Shown here: one piece after another, positions 34,801 through 43,263 of the stretch | Layout: each line of letters begins with the position of its first letter | Numbering within the stretch: position 1 is the first letter of the stretch | DNA from: Amyelois transitella | Lineage: Eukaryota > Arthropoda > Insecta > Lepidoptera > Pyralidae | Assembly (NCBI RefSeq): GCF_032362555.1 | Contig: NC_083531.1 | Span: 2,604,001 to 2,668,000 of the forward strand | DNA length: 64,000 bases | Direction of reading: 5' to 3' | The notes under the pieces: generated by a model | Told to the model about the DNA's origin: nothing | What the model saw: only the letters and a program-made list of their open reading frames with translations | Databases searched by the model: none | Position numbers and translations under genes: made by a program

Positions 34801-35521
34801 CTGTGTAAATTTCTATGCATAAATAAAGATATTTAATAAAGATATTACAAACAAACAAACAAACATGTTTTCCTTCATTGTAAGAGTACTGGTTAGCACT
34901 TAAACTAATGGACATAATTTAGAAAAGTCATTAATCATGAGGCTCTAAGACAAATGCCAAGGTAAGTACTTACATGTTTTTTACTTCTTTCAATCTCGGC
35001 CAAGATATCAGGGTAGAGAAACCCAAACAAGCCATCCTTGTCTCTCCCCTTTTGCACCATACAACATGATAGCAGCTGAAATATAAAGCCATTACATAAG
35101 AAATACCACCTTACTACCTAAGAATAAAATACTATTTTTAACTATATTTTGAATAAATAACTTTCTCTTTGGTGTTTGGAATAATGTTTGGAAATGCCGT
35201 TAGTTGTCACTATTTGAATCTCAATTCTATCATTAAGCCATGCAGCTGAATGGCCTTTCCAAACATTATTCCAAATACCAAAGAGAAAGTTATTTATTTT
35301 TAAAGTTCAGTTTTCTAGCACCTGTAGTTAACTTAGTAGTAGAAGAGGTTATATTTACTTACAACACAGAAGTAATGGCATTTTATGCTACCAATGGCAT
35401 ACAGCTTGCCGTAAGTCAGTTCGTCATCCACATCACGTTGGCAAAACACACACGGTCCTTTTTCTTCGGTCACAAGTTTTGCTACAAATTTACTTTTTGG
35501 TACATTTCTTTTCACAGACAT
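19839..35521 (-). CDS. PHD/RING-finger protein of the pineapple eye/G2E3/PHF7 family with C-terminal PIP box
   Basis: Fourteen exons: 35363-35521, 34974-35075, 34189-34313, 33449-33585, 32593-32717, 31052-31158, 26499-26615, 25235-25383, 24666-24765, 23844-23899, 23489-23676, 22877-22971, 21681-21798 and 19839-21050. All junctions are in phase; 2790 nt encode 929 residues. An extended PHD spans about residues 24-135 (CVFC, HYFC, KCSYC, CCINQC, FHLPCG). A RING/PHD follows at about 183-232 (CVICYE, CC, WFHRTC, CPLC), then a third Cys-rich finger at about 270-325 (LCLLCGSSGAHAHC, CALC). These fingers act as ubiquitin ligase and histone readers in relatives. No HECT domain follows. About 590 residues of basic, low-complexity tail end in QTSIQNFF, a textbook PCNA-interacting motif. 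Nuclear. The orthologue choice (pie, G2E3 or PHF7) is uncertain. Confidence 0.88.
21051..21680. repeat. Intron with a LINE-type 3' tail
   Basis: This intron of the PHD/RING gene holds a sequence ending 'aataaatctattctattcta' at about 21600-21660, the usual 3' end of a lepidopteran CR1/Jockey-type LINE. No LINE coding sequence remains. Confidence 0.45.
22530..23290 (+). repeat. Two family A copies and a family C fragment
   Basis: Family A copies lie at about 22530-22735 and 23070-23290 (the second ends in cacacggcac). Between them a family C fragment (22741-22845) precedes exon 12 of the PHD/RING gene. Family A is a dispersed repeat of about 260-300 bp that starts TCACGTCTATATCCCTTGC and ends GGAACCACACGGCAC. 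It is non-coding, and I cannot assign it to a named SINE. Confidence 0.65.
23945..24200 (+). repeat. Family A repeat, nearly full length
   Basis: It runs from 'tcacagctatatcacatgcgg' to 'gaaccacacggcac' in an intron of the PHD/RING gene. Partial copies flank it at about 23700-23770, 24545-24650 and 24800-24990. The intervening 24330-24520 is a different retroelement tail containing 'ctggatcgattttcacgaaa'. Confidence 0.65.
25512..25795 (-). repeat. Family B1 RTE/SINE-type tail
   Basis: Reverse-oriented copy from 'attatctatacaaatattat' to 'gggcacagctagtt'. It is immediately followed, at about 25800-25945, by another short retroelement ('cgtgtcacaatgttcgttcc') of which a second copy lies at about 45105-45255. 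Confidence 0.7.
25960..26118 (-). repeat. tRNA-derived SINE head
   Basis: On minus, 'ggcctctgtggcgtagcggt' has an A box and 'gggttcgaatctcg' a B box, as in a tRNA gene. The sequence continues into SINE body, and near-identical heads occur at about 40835-40905 and 51681-51755. I therefore call it a SINE head and not a functional tRNA. Confidence 0.75.
26190..26456 (+). repeat. Family A repeat, full length
   Basis: One of the best preserved copies: catacatacatatgg, then tcacgtctatattcc, the conserved 'attgagattcaaatagtgac' core, and the terminal 'gggaaccacacggcac'. It sits in an intron next to exon 7 of the PHD/RING gene. Confidence 0.75.
27491..29756 (+). CDS. MADF-domain protein of Harbinger H2
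   Basis: Exons 27491-27838 and 29139-29756 are phase 0 and give 321 residues. The MADF-like domain covers residues 1 to about 95 (LLLIELYESRDLLWDTSHRD, then DIAKALKLP). It is followed by a Ser/Thr/Gln-rich linker, a basic patch (RPTRKRSH) and a C-terminal helical region (YGQYVGTELRALND) typical of BESS-type ends. Expected role: DNA-binding partner of the transposase, needed for nuclear import and end recognition. The last residues read through into AT-rich sequence, so the true C-terminus could be slightly different. The transposase C-terminal exon lies in this gene's intron on the opposite strand. Confidence 0.85.
28168..30208 (-). CDS. Harbinger H2 transposase (DDE nuclease), intact
   Basis: Exons 29786-30208 (141 codons from MSPEEVVA) and 28168-28986 (273 codons) are phase 0 and give 413 residues. 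The first exon has the HTH-like region (RNAISPHIRLAITLRYLSTG). The second has catalytic contexts GSIDGKH (Asp), LVGDSAFAL (Asp) and RRIVENVFG (Glu). It ends in the C-terminal block EGRVPWQNNF. No stop or frameshift was seen. Length and motif order agree with HARBI1-type proteins. An upstream in-frame ATG (30313) lies in the terminal repeat zone and is less likely. Confidence 0.9.
30490..30590 (-). repeat. Family D SINE-like repeat, part
   Basis: Contains 'gtgcaggtttcctcacaatg' in reverse orientation. Together with 27115-27264 it appears to be one family D copy that Harbinger H2 entered. Other copies: about 34500-34920 (minus, itself interrupted), 36760-37020 and 37555-37830 (plus). Confidence 0.55.
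30653..30997 (+). repeat. Family B1 copy with an internal inverted duplication
   Basis: Starts 'tagctgtgcccgcgacttcg' and ends 'tatttgtatagat'. In the middle, about 30793-30890, a block of nearly 50 bases (gcgtgatgttatatagcct and neighbours) is present in both orientations, making a hairpin. Confidence 0.75.
31160..31455 (+). repeat. Family A repeat, full length
   Basis: Begins in a catacatatatatg run directly after exon 6 of the PHD/RING gene (minus sense) and ends 'accataaggcac'. It contains a short internal duplication of the 'taattagattcaaat' region at about 31280-31330. Confidence 0.65.
31710..32445. mobile_element. piggyBac-type MITE
   Basis: 736 bp bounded by TTAA (31706-31709 and 32446-32449). 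Both ends begin CCTCTCAG and continue TGCT after one base. It interrupts a family B1 copy whose halves are at 31591-31705 and 32450-32573. There is no coding frame. Near the right end, two 18-bp palindromes (TGGCGCACATGTGCGCCA at about 32380 and TGGCGCATATGTGCGCCA at about 32414) are each followed by CAGCAG. Confidence 0.85.
32766..33265. repeat. catacata microsatellite and three repeat fragments
   Basis: A (catacata)n tract at about 32766-32832 leads into a fragment beginning 'aaatcacgcctctttcccgg' (32833-32945), also seen at 41440-41550 and, reversed, at 39650-39800. Then come family A parts at about 32985-33065 (plus) and 33070-33265 (minus), placed tail to tail. Confidence 0.6.
33660..34090 (+). 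repeat. Family B2 RTE/SINE-type tails
   Basis: 33660-33858 carries 'ggccgcccgcgacttcgtcc', 'ccaaatttcatggtaatcgg' and ends 'cctttataatagtagtagga'. Related copies are at 40109-40318 (plus) and 40463-40665 (minus). From about 33930 to 34090 lies a different tail with 'ctggactgattttcacgtaa', related to 24330-24520. Confidence 0.65.
34500..34920 (-). repeat. Family D copy interrupted by a LINE 3' end
   Basis: A reversed family D copy is split by about 200 bp (34665-34865) containing 'gataagtccgccattgcaag' and ending in aataaagat and a (caaa)n tail, the look of a 3' end of a Jockey/CR1-type LINE. Confidence 0.5.
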
Positions 35522-36536
35522 TTTCGCGTAAATAACTCACAAAGACATTGGTTATAAAAACATTTTCAGTAGCATCGCATGCGATATGTATTTAAAATAA
35601 CATGATCTTGTTTTAATCACAGAATAAATCTTTACCAAACCTAAATTAATAAACAAATCAAAAAATGGTTTGCGAAAAATGGCGGGAGCGCACTGCGATG
35701 ACAAGTTTGACAAGTTTTAAAGTGTTGCTATTTTGAAAAAAAAAACGTATACATCATCAACATAAATAAGTTAATTGATTAAATATTTTACCGTCTATGA
35801 TTTAAAATATTTTTTTCCCTGGGTATCACGAAATATTAACATAGGTATTATCTGTGGGTATTAATTATTTTATGCATATATTTCAAAGGTAATATTAATA
35901 TAACAAATTATTTTTTTATCTATGTATATCATTTCCAGTAAGTAAATAAAGTTAAACTTGTCTATGGTTGTCGTATTTTTAATTTATTTATTTTATGAGC
36001 AATTAATGAAGCAACACTAATTGAAAACGTCAAAAAACCAAAAAAAGCCGCAAAGGCCACAATATTTTTATTTATTTTCATTGTTATTTGTTTTATTATT
36101 GTTGAATATATCTCAAAGGAGTGTGCTACAATCGCAATTTAGTCTAGTCCTAGTTGTACCTACAGCAATTCACTCGCAACCCAAAGCCTTGACTTTTATT
36201 GTGCCATAAAATTGTTGATTGACGATCCTTTGTTTGAAAATAGTTGTTTCTGTGAGTTTCCGTCGACTTTCGAGGCTGGAGACTGGTGTTTTCGGTGAAT
36301 AATTTTAATAATTTGTGCACCTCAAGACAATAAGCAACCATTTGGGGTTTTTAAATCAGTTTTCTGCTTTTATTCTTATTGGTATTTCGCAACCATACTG
36401 TTTCGTTCATTGCCACTGCGGACATGGGTTTATTGCTCAACAGTCGTCGACAATTAGGCGCGGCGCTGCAGAGCGGGAAAGTGACCATAAAAATTAAAAA
36501 AAATTATTAAGAGAACTAAAACAAAATAACCATAAA
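35522..36536. promoter_or_regulatory. Divergent promoter region between two head-to-head genes
   Basis: About 1.0 kb separates the start codon of the minus-strand PHD/RING gene (35521) from that of the plus-strand gene (36537). It is nearly free of the repeats that fill the neighbouring introns. I see no clear TATA box. A shared promoter is an inference from the arrangement. Confidence 0.5.
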
Positions 36537-39497
36537 ATGTCTGCAATAGAAAATACACATAGTGTTTGGTCTATCAATAATGAAGGGGTGAACCCAAACC
36601 CAAGGTATGAGAAATGTCGGAACATAACAGAGGAGATTTACAAGAGGATTAATATTACCTTTCAAATAAAAAAGCTTGAAACAGCAGAGCAGAGTGATAT
36701 ATCAGATCAGAGGTATGTATGTCCATCCTTAAGTTCAGACACAGAACTATGGTAGGTGCTTAGTTAAAATGTGTAATGTCCTAAAGGCCCAGGTTCAAAT
36801 CCCATCTTGACCATGTGACGTGTATTCAAAGTTATGTAGTTTGAATACCAACTAATGCTCTTACAATGAGGGTAAACATTGTGAGGAAACCGGCACATTC
36901 AGGAAACTAGATGTGTAACCATGATCAATCCAATATGGGTTAGGTTTACCTGTAAATTTTTAGAAGTCAAATAGGGATCGCTTCATGTAAAAACCTGACT
37001 CACACAATCTAGGATTTATGTTCCATGTTGAAAAGAAGACAGAACTATATTTTAGTGTATATTCTTTTCTTCAGTTATTTAATAACATCATTAAACCTCA
37101 AAAATCTTATTAGATTCTCATTGGATTTGGCTAATAAAAATATTTCTATTATATCCAGTGACCAAATAGATAGTAACGAACTGAGCAACGAGACGGACCT
37201 GTTTGCGTGCGACAAGAGCTCCATAACAAGTAGTACTGACGCTGAACAGGACCGCTCTGCGGAGAAGGTTGAGAAATATATCAATATTAATAACAATGAG
37301 GAGCCAAAGGTCAAGAAACCAATTGTCGTGTACAAGAGGCCTAAGAAAAGGTTTGTATTATCAAAATCATACATACATATAGTCACGTCTATATCCCCAG
37401 CGGGGTAAACAGAGCCAACAGCCCCTCAAGACTGAATGGCCCCATTCAGCTGTATGGCTAAATGATGTGACTTTAGGTAAGTGATAAAAGATAATTTAAA
37501 CATGAATAGAATTTCTCAAATCTTTATTAGGACTAATTGTACAATTTAAAAAACACTGGGTTTCGCAGAGGCACAGGTTCACATTTCAGCTCGGCTCTTT
37601 ACTCGGCTCTCGATTGTTTTCAAAGTTGATGCAGATTAGTTGGAATACTAACTGATGCTCTTTTTATGGTGAGGGAAAACATTGTGAGGAAACCTGCATG
37701 TCCAGTCAATATGATCGATCCAATTTGGGTCAGGTTTACCTGCAAAGGTTGCGGAGGTCAGATGGGAGCTGCTTCATTTAAAAAATCTGATGCACCCAGT
37801 CCAGGATTCATGGTCAAAGGAATACAAGCAAGCAGGCCTAAAGGAATAAGATATGTATGCAATACTGTTATATTCATATCATTGTACAGATTCCGAAAAC
37901 GTGTGAAGAAACGGCAGCCAAGTGCGGTAAGGGACTCGGATGGCTCCAGCGACGAGGCGGTGCCTCTCAGCCGCATGGTGGATGTGGACACGAAGGCTGA
38001 CGACGAGGAGGACATCATGGGGGTGCCCAACATCATTATTGTCACTAAAGGTGGGTAGTTGCATGTTATAGTTCAATTTCAAAAGCCTTTATTGCTGACT
38101 TACACATTTACAATCTACTATCTATACTAATATTATAAAGCCGAAGAGTTTGTTTGTTTGAACGTGCTAATATCAGGAACTACTGGTTGGAATTAAGAAA
38201 TTATTTTTGTGTTGCATAGACCATTTATTGAGGAAGGCTTTAGACTATATAACATCACGCTGCAACTTTTAGGAGCGAAGAAATAATGGAAAATGTGAAA
38301 AAAAACAGGGAAAATTATTCATCCTTGAGGGCTTCATCTCAAGGATGAATTATTTTTTTCCCAAAATAACTATTCCACGCGGACAAAGTCGCGGGCACAG
38401 CTAGTTACACATACATAATTGTTATAATAAAAACACATCAGTCTCCATCAGAATATCCTTTAGACACAAAGGCCTCCTCCAGATTTTTCCACTTTTTCTT
38501 ATATATCTTTATCTATATGACATTATAATTACATAATAGTTTGAACATAATCATTTCAACGGATACTATTTTCTTGTGCCTAACACTGTGTGTGAGTGTG
38601 TCATGTTTTAGTTGTAAACCTTATTACCCATAGTATTAGCAAAAACTGCGGCTGAAACATCATATGCGGAAGTTTACACTCGACAAGCACAGATGGCGCT
38701 GTTACAAATTGAAGACAACTAAAACGCGCTATGGTTTCGGTTTCATGCCTTATGTAGTCCTTGCATCTTCAGTCTTCTGTACAGACAAACAGACAGAAAT
38801 TTAATATACTAGCTAAGCCCGCGACTTCGTTTCGCATATTTTTGAAGGTCTGCAACTACGATTGTACGGCCCATAAAAACTAATGGCATGATGATTAAAT
38901 TAAATATTACTATTCTAAAGGGCCGAGTGGTTTCTGGAACTTTTGAATACAACCACTCCATATCTTTTCCATGGATTTCGTAAAAGGCGAATAAGGGATA
39001 GGCTAACCAACTTGGGATTCTTCTTATAGGCGATGGGCTAGCAACCTGTCACCATTTTAATCTTGATTCCATCATTAGGCCGCCATACAGCAGAACATGG
39101 CATTTCAATCTTTCCAAGTCTGTTGGCTCTGTCTACCCCGCAAGGGATACAAACGTGATTATATATATAATTTACGTCACTATATTTATGTATCTAGTCA
39201 CGCCTATATCCCTTACGGGGTAGACAGAGTCCTGTTCTATTAAAACGCCGGAATCCACACGGCACGTCTTTATATTATGTAGTGAAATACTTACTTATAT
39301 GTATTGTTCTATATTTTCTCAACAGATCTCAAATCAAAACCAGTAAAACAAGAAGAGGTTCCATCTGAGAAAACAGAGAGTACCATAGACAAGCCATCGC
39401 CGATCATAGACAAGCAGACTAAAGAAATAGGTCAGACTTGGGAATGGAAGAATTGTGCACTTTGTGGAACTGCCTTCCGTGGCGAAAGAGGTTTAAA
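36537..39497 (+). CDS. 5' part of an unrecognised gene with half of a C2H2-like finger
   Basis: Four exons join in phase: 36537-36712, 37159-37350, 37890-38050 and 39326-39497, giving about 233 codons. The product starts MSAIENTHSVW, is charged and Ser/Asp-rich, has a basic patch (YKRPKKRFRKRVKKRQP) that could be a nuclear localisation signal, and ends at CALCGTAFRGERGLK, the first half of a C2H2-type finger, at a good GTATGT donor (phase 2). The exon with the His ligands was not found downstream. An exon starting at 55017 is in the right phase but lacks them and lies beyond CENP-N on the other strand. I do not recognise the protein. Its introns carry family A, B and D repeats. Confidence 0.6.
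36760..37020 (+). repeat. Family D tRNA-headed SINE copy
   Basis: Contains a B-box-like 'ggttcaaatccc', then 'cattgtgaggaaaccggcac' and ends near 'ctaggatttatg'. A second copy at about 37555-37830 overlaps the region just before exon 3 of the host gene. Family A parts follow at 37370-37480. Confidence 0.6.
38118..38405 (-). repeat. Family B1 copy
   Basis: Reverse-oriented copy in intron 3 of the plus-strand gene, from 'atctatactaatattataaa' to 'gcgggcacagctagtt', with a short local duplication of 'tcctt/caaggatgaa' at about 38320-38350. Confidence 0.7.
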
Positions 39498-40440
39498 GTA
39501 TGTATATTTTTGTTTATTTTTCTCTTTTTTTTAATATGTTCACTAGCGACCCGCCCCGGGTTCGCACGGGTAGCAATTGTAAATCTTTACCTTCCTCAGA
39601 TAACCCTCTTTCCAACATTTCAAACAGGAACAAAATCCGCCAACAACTTTCAGAGATAGACAGAGATTGCGATCGCCGAGCTTGCATGAAGAGAGTTATG
39701 AATGTGGATGAAGCGAAGGAAGTATGCAGAGATCGTGGCAAGTGGAAAGAGGTAGTCTCTGCCTACCCCTCCGGGAGAGAGGCGTGATTTTATGTATTTA
39801 TGTATACAGACAGAGAAAATAGGATGACTTTATTATATGTAGTGACTCTATCACGTATTCTTATCTCGAGTGATTAGAGTGGATATCGGCCCGGGCTTCG
39901 CTCCTGTCGTAATTTCCTTAAATTGAACTGAAATTATACCTTGCGGGGTAGGCAAAGCCAATAATGAAGAGATAAAATTCAGCTGTAGTATGGCTCAATG
40001 ATAGGTTGCTCGCCCATCGCCCTTAAAGAACAATTCCAAGTTACTAAGTCTTGAATAACATTTACAATCTAAGCGGGAATAGAAGCAGATTTCACACATA
40101 ATGTTTTACAAGAGGCCGCCCGCGACTTCGTCCGCGTGGAATCAATCCCGCGGGAACTCCGGGTTAAAAAGTATAAGCCTATATGTTATTATGGGTCTTC
40201 AGCGACCTATATACCAAATTTCATCGTAATCGATTCAGTAGTTTTTGCGTGAAAGAGTAACAAACATCCATACTGACATCCTGACGTACAAACTTTCGCA
40301 TTTATAATATTTGTAGGATTGTCTTCGCTACCTGACCAGCATGGGAGCTTGCACTCTTAGTCGCCTTTTACGATATCTATCGGAAATTATAGGAGTCCTA
40401 TTTTAATGTGCCTGGAACCACACGGCACAATGATTTTATA
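38955..40440. repeat. Cluster of family A, B2 and related fragments
   Basis: Family A: about 38955-39165 (minus), 39185-39265 (plus), and 39940-40035 with 40350-40430 (plus, one copy split by the B2 element at 40109-40318). 39650-39800 is the 'cctccgggagagaggcgtga' fragment reversed. Apart from the exon at 39326-39497, I see nothing that codes. Confidence 0.6.
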
Positions 40441-40462
40441 TTTAATAAATAAATAAATAATC

Positions 40463-40905
40463 CTATCCTACTACTATTATAAAGGCGAAAGTTTGTATGG
40501 ATGTTTGTTACTCTTTCACGCAAAAACTACTGAACCGATTACCATGAAATTTGGTATGTAGGTAGCTGAAGACCCAGAATAACACATAGGCTACTTTTTA
40601 TCCCAGAGTTCCCGCGGGATTGATAGGGTTTCCATGCGGACGAAGTCGCGGGCGGCCTCTAGTAATATATACGGGACAAATTACACAGATTGAGTTAGTC
40701 TCGAAGTAAGTTCGAAACTTGTGTTACGAGATACCAACTCAACGATACTATATTTATAAAAAACACTTATATAGATAAACATCCAAGATGCAGGCCAAGC
40801 AGAGAAAGTTTGTTTCTCATCATGCCCTGGCCGAGATTCGAACCCGGGACCTCCGGTGTCTCAGACAAGCGCACTACCGCTGCGCCACAGCGGCCGTTTG
40901 ATTGA
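40463..40905 (-). repeat. B2 element followed by a complete tRNA-derived SINE
   Basis: 40463-40665 is a reversed B2 copy ('acctactactattataaagg' side first). 40676-40905 is a reversed tRNA-headed SINE with A-box/B-box head at 40835-40905 and the same body as at 785-945. Confidence 0.7.
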
Positions 40906-41639
40906 CATATATACATATATATGTGTATATATACAAGGTGTAACGGAAAGGGGGTTATCATATGAAGTGGGTGGATACTATACCTGTAATAGATTCTTCT
41001 TACTTCTACTACTGGTCCTTATCACCATGTTCATAAATGCATGTCAAAAAAAATTCGCAATAAAATTAAATTATTTGAATGTAAACAAACGTGGCAAATC
41101 ACTATTGGGTCAACATCCCCAATTCAAAACATCACACACACTAAGACACTATCGATGTACACTAAAACACTAACTCCTCAGTCGTCATTTTCTCCTGGTA
41201 CCGTCGGCGACCTAAGTCGTAGGTAGCCGCTTTGTCGGCGGCTCGGCGCCGTCAAAGAGATCGCGGCACAAAGCGGCGATCGTTTGATGAAGATTCTAAA
41301 ACAAACAAATAAGACTCGTTAGCTTAATAAATAAGAATCATTTTGCTTTGCCAGAGGTACGCCGTTTAAGACATTTAATCGATTTGAAAAATATCGCACG
41401 AAATGCAAAAGAAATAATAATTATCTACATACATACATACATAAAACCACGCCTTTTTCCCGGAGGGGTAGGCAGAGACTACATCTTTCCACTTGCCACG
41501 ATCTCTCCATAGGTACTTACTTCGTTTCATCCACATTCATAACTCTTCATGCAAGCTAATAAATAATTACCTACACTACGAAATAAATTGGTAATTAAGT
41601 GAAAGAAGGATTGAAAACCTACCTTTCAAAGAAAGGGTT

Positions 41640-42270
41640 CAAAATGTCGACCTCCTTCTTGGATGCACAGGCCAGCTCTCCGGTAAATGGAACCCCGGAC
41701 ATTGCGAAGCATTTCTGGCTTTACAGTATCAAATGCGGTTTTGATGCGGGCAACCATTTCTTCGCTCGAAGGGCAATCTGACGCAACACTTTTGAGGCAA
41801 ACTCCGATGAGGTCTCGACCTGGCGTCGATACCAGTCACAAAAAGTCACGCGAGGTCCAAAATCAGCTGGAGTTAATTCCTGCGTGCGGCTAAAATGATA
41901 GGGGTGTTGATGGTCTGCGTGCAACACTCGCCAGACCTGCATGTGATTAGAAGCCCCCAGCTCCAGGGCAGCACGACGCGTACTGCTCCTCGGGTTATCC
42001 TCGAAATGTTGCAACACGGCTTCTTCGAACTCTGGATCTTGTGAGGTAGCGCGACCAGCCAGCACTGGTGCGTGAAAGATCCAGTTGAGTGGAGACGGTT
42101 GACCATACGGGCGAAGCAACGTACTGAAGGCAGACGCCTAGCTTCAGCAGGTGGTCGGCCATCGACGAATCGCCGACGGTATAATTCTCGGGCGGCCCTC
42201 AGACTGCCGTCTGCTGCACCGACACAGAGTATCATTTCGTAATATTCTGAATTACTCAAAGACATCACGA
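41640..42270 (-). pseudogene. Broken Tc1/mariner-IS630-type transposase
   Basis: Three frames must be combined. The N-terminal frame has an HTH of the DUF4817 kind (SNSEYYEMILCVGAADGSLR, LPSVRCFARMVNRLHSTGSF). A frameshift near 42075 leads to APVLAGR...HFEDNPRSSTRRAALELGAS. A third frame carries a C-terminal block (ARIKTAFDTVKPEMLRNVRG). The span between about 41830 and 41815 jumps from just after the second HTH to near the C-terminus, so the DDE/DDD catalytic part is deleted. It is non-functional. Confidence 0.65.
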
Positions 42271-42369
42271 AAGAGAACACTGATACGAAAAAGTCGAAAC
42301 ACAAGCACAAAAAATGTCGTCACGTAAACAGATAGCGAACGACTGATTGATTTGATTGATAGTGCTAAA

Positions 42370-43263
42370 CAGTGTTGCCAACGACGTATCAAGCTCCCCA
42401 CTAGAATCGACCTCTAATCACAAGAAATGCACTAAAAAAAATCGCACCATCAAAAAAAGCACTAACTTTATTTCTGTTGTGTTGAAATTAGCACCTGATG
42501 TCGCTGTTGGCGGATTAAGCGGCAAATATTAGATATTCAAATTAATCAGAATAAACAAATTGTTATAAGTTTAGTTACAATTAAATAAAAATAAATGATG
42601 TTTAAAATAAATGTTTAAAACAATTCGTTTCGATCATAAATTATAGTAAGTGGTTAACAATAAAAAGTAACCAAGCCCATTTGTTGTCGAATTCTCAGAG
42701 ACAAAGTTTGAAATGAAATGTTGTGGCACTTGAGACTTTTGGGAAAAGCCATCTTTCAATTACTTGAAGCCAATCTTTTAAATCTGGGTCCTGAAGGCAA
42801 GAATCCCGAAATTTTTGGGTATACTGTGGTTTTGGCATGTCATTGATAATTATGAAACACGGAACAAAACAAAGAACACCAACGCACTGAGCGAGCACGA
42901 ACGAAAAGTGATTGATTGACATTTGAGAGAATTCGGGGATTTCCCAAGACTCCTACACGGGGAATCCCCGATAATAAAGTATTGTAATTTTTTTAACAGT
43001 TTCTGGCCTGGATGCCGGTCCTTTTGGACGTTTACTCACTACTAAATTGATGGTTCGCAAATTATTGATTGATGAGTCAAGAAATTGAACTCCAACAACG
43101 ATACGAGTGGATTTTATAGGCGTTATTCCAATAATTTAAAAAAATACATAATTCTTAAATTCCACTAGATAAATCCACTAGCCACTAAAACTCATATTTG
43201 TCCGCTAAAAGGCAAGTCAAAACCACCAGATTTAGTGGAAATTCCACTAAGTGGGCAACACTG
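42370..43263. mobile_element. Non-autonomous hAT element
   Basis: Termini CAGTGTTGCC and GGCAACACTG, with a perfect 8-bp duplication GTGCTAAA at 42362-42369 and 43264-43271. It is 894 bp. Subterminal CCACTA motifs are repeated near the right end. A minus-strand fragment around 42740-42840 (MPKPQYTQKFRDSCLQDPDL) resembles the N-terminal zinc-finger region of insect hAT-like proteins, but it shifts frame and stops. Confidence 0.88.

Noticed and set aside
35240-35557. 105-codon open frame on plus
   Set aside because: It overlaps the first exon of the PHD/RING gene in antisense, where the minus reading has the ePHD cysteines and a good donor.
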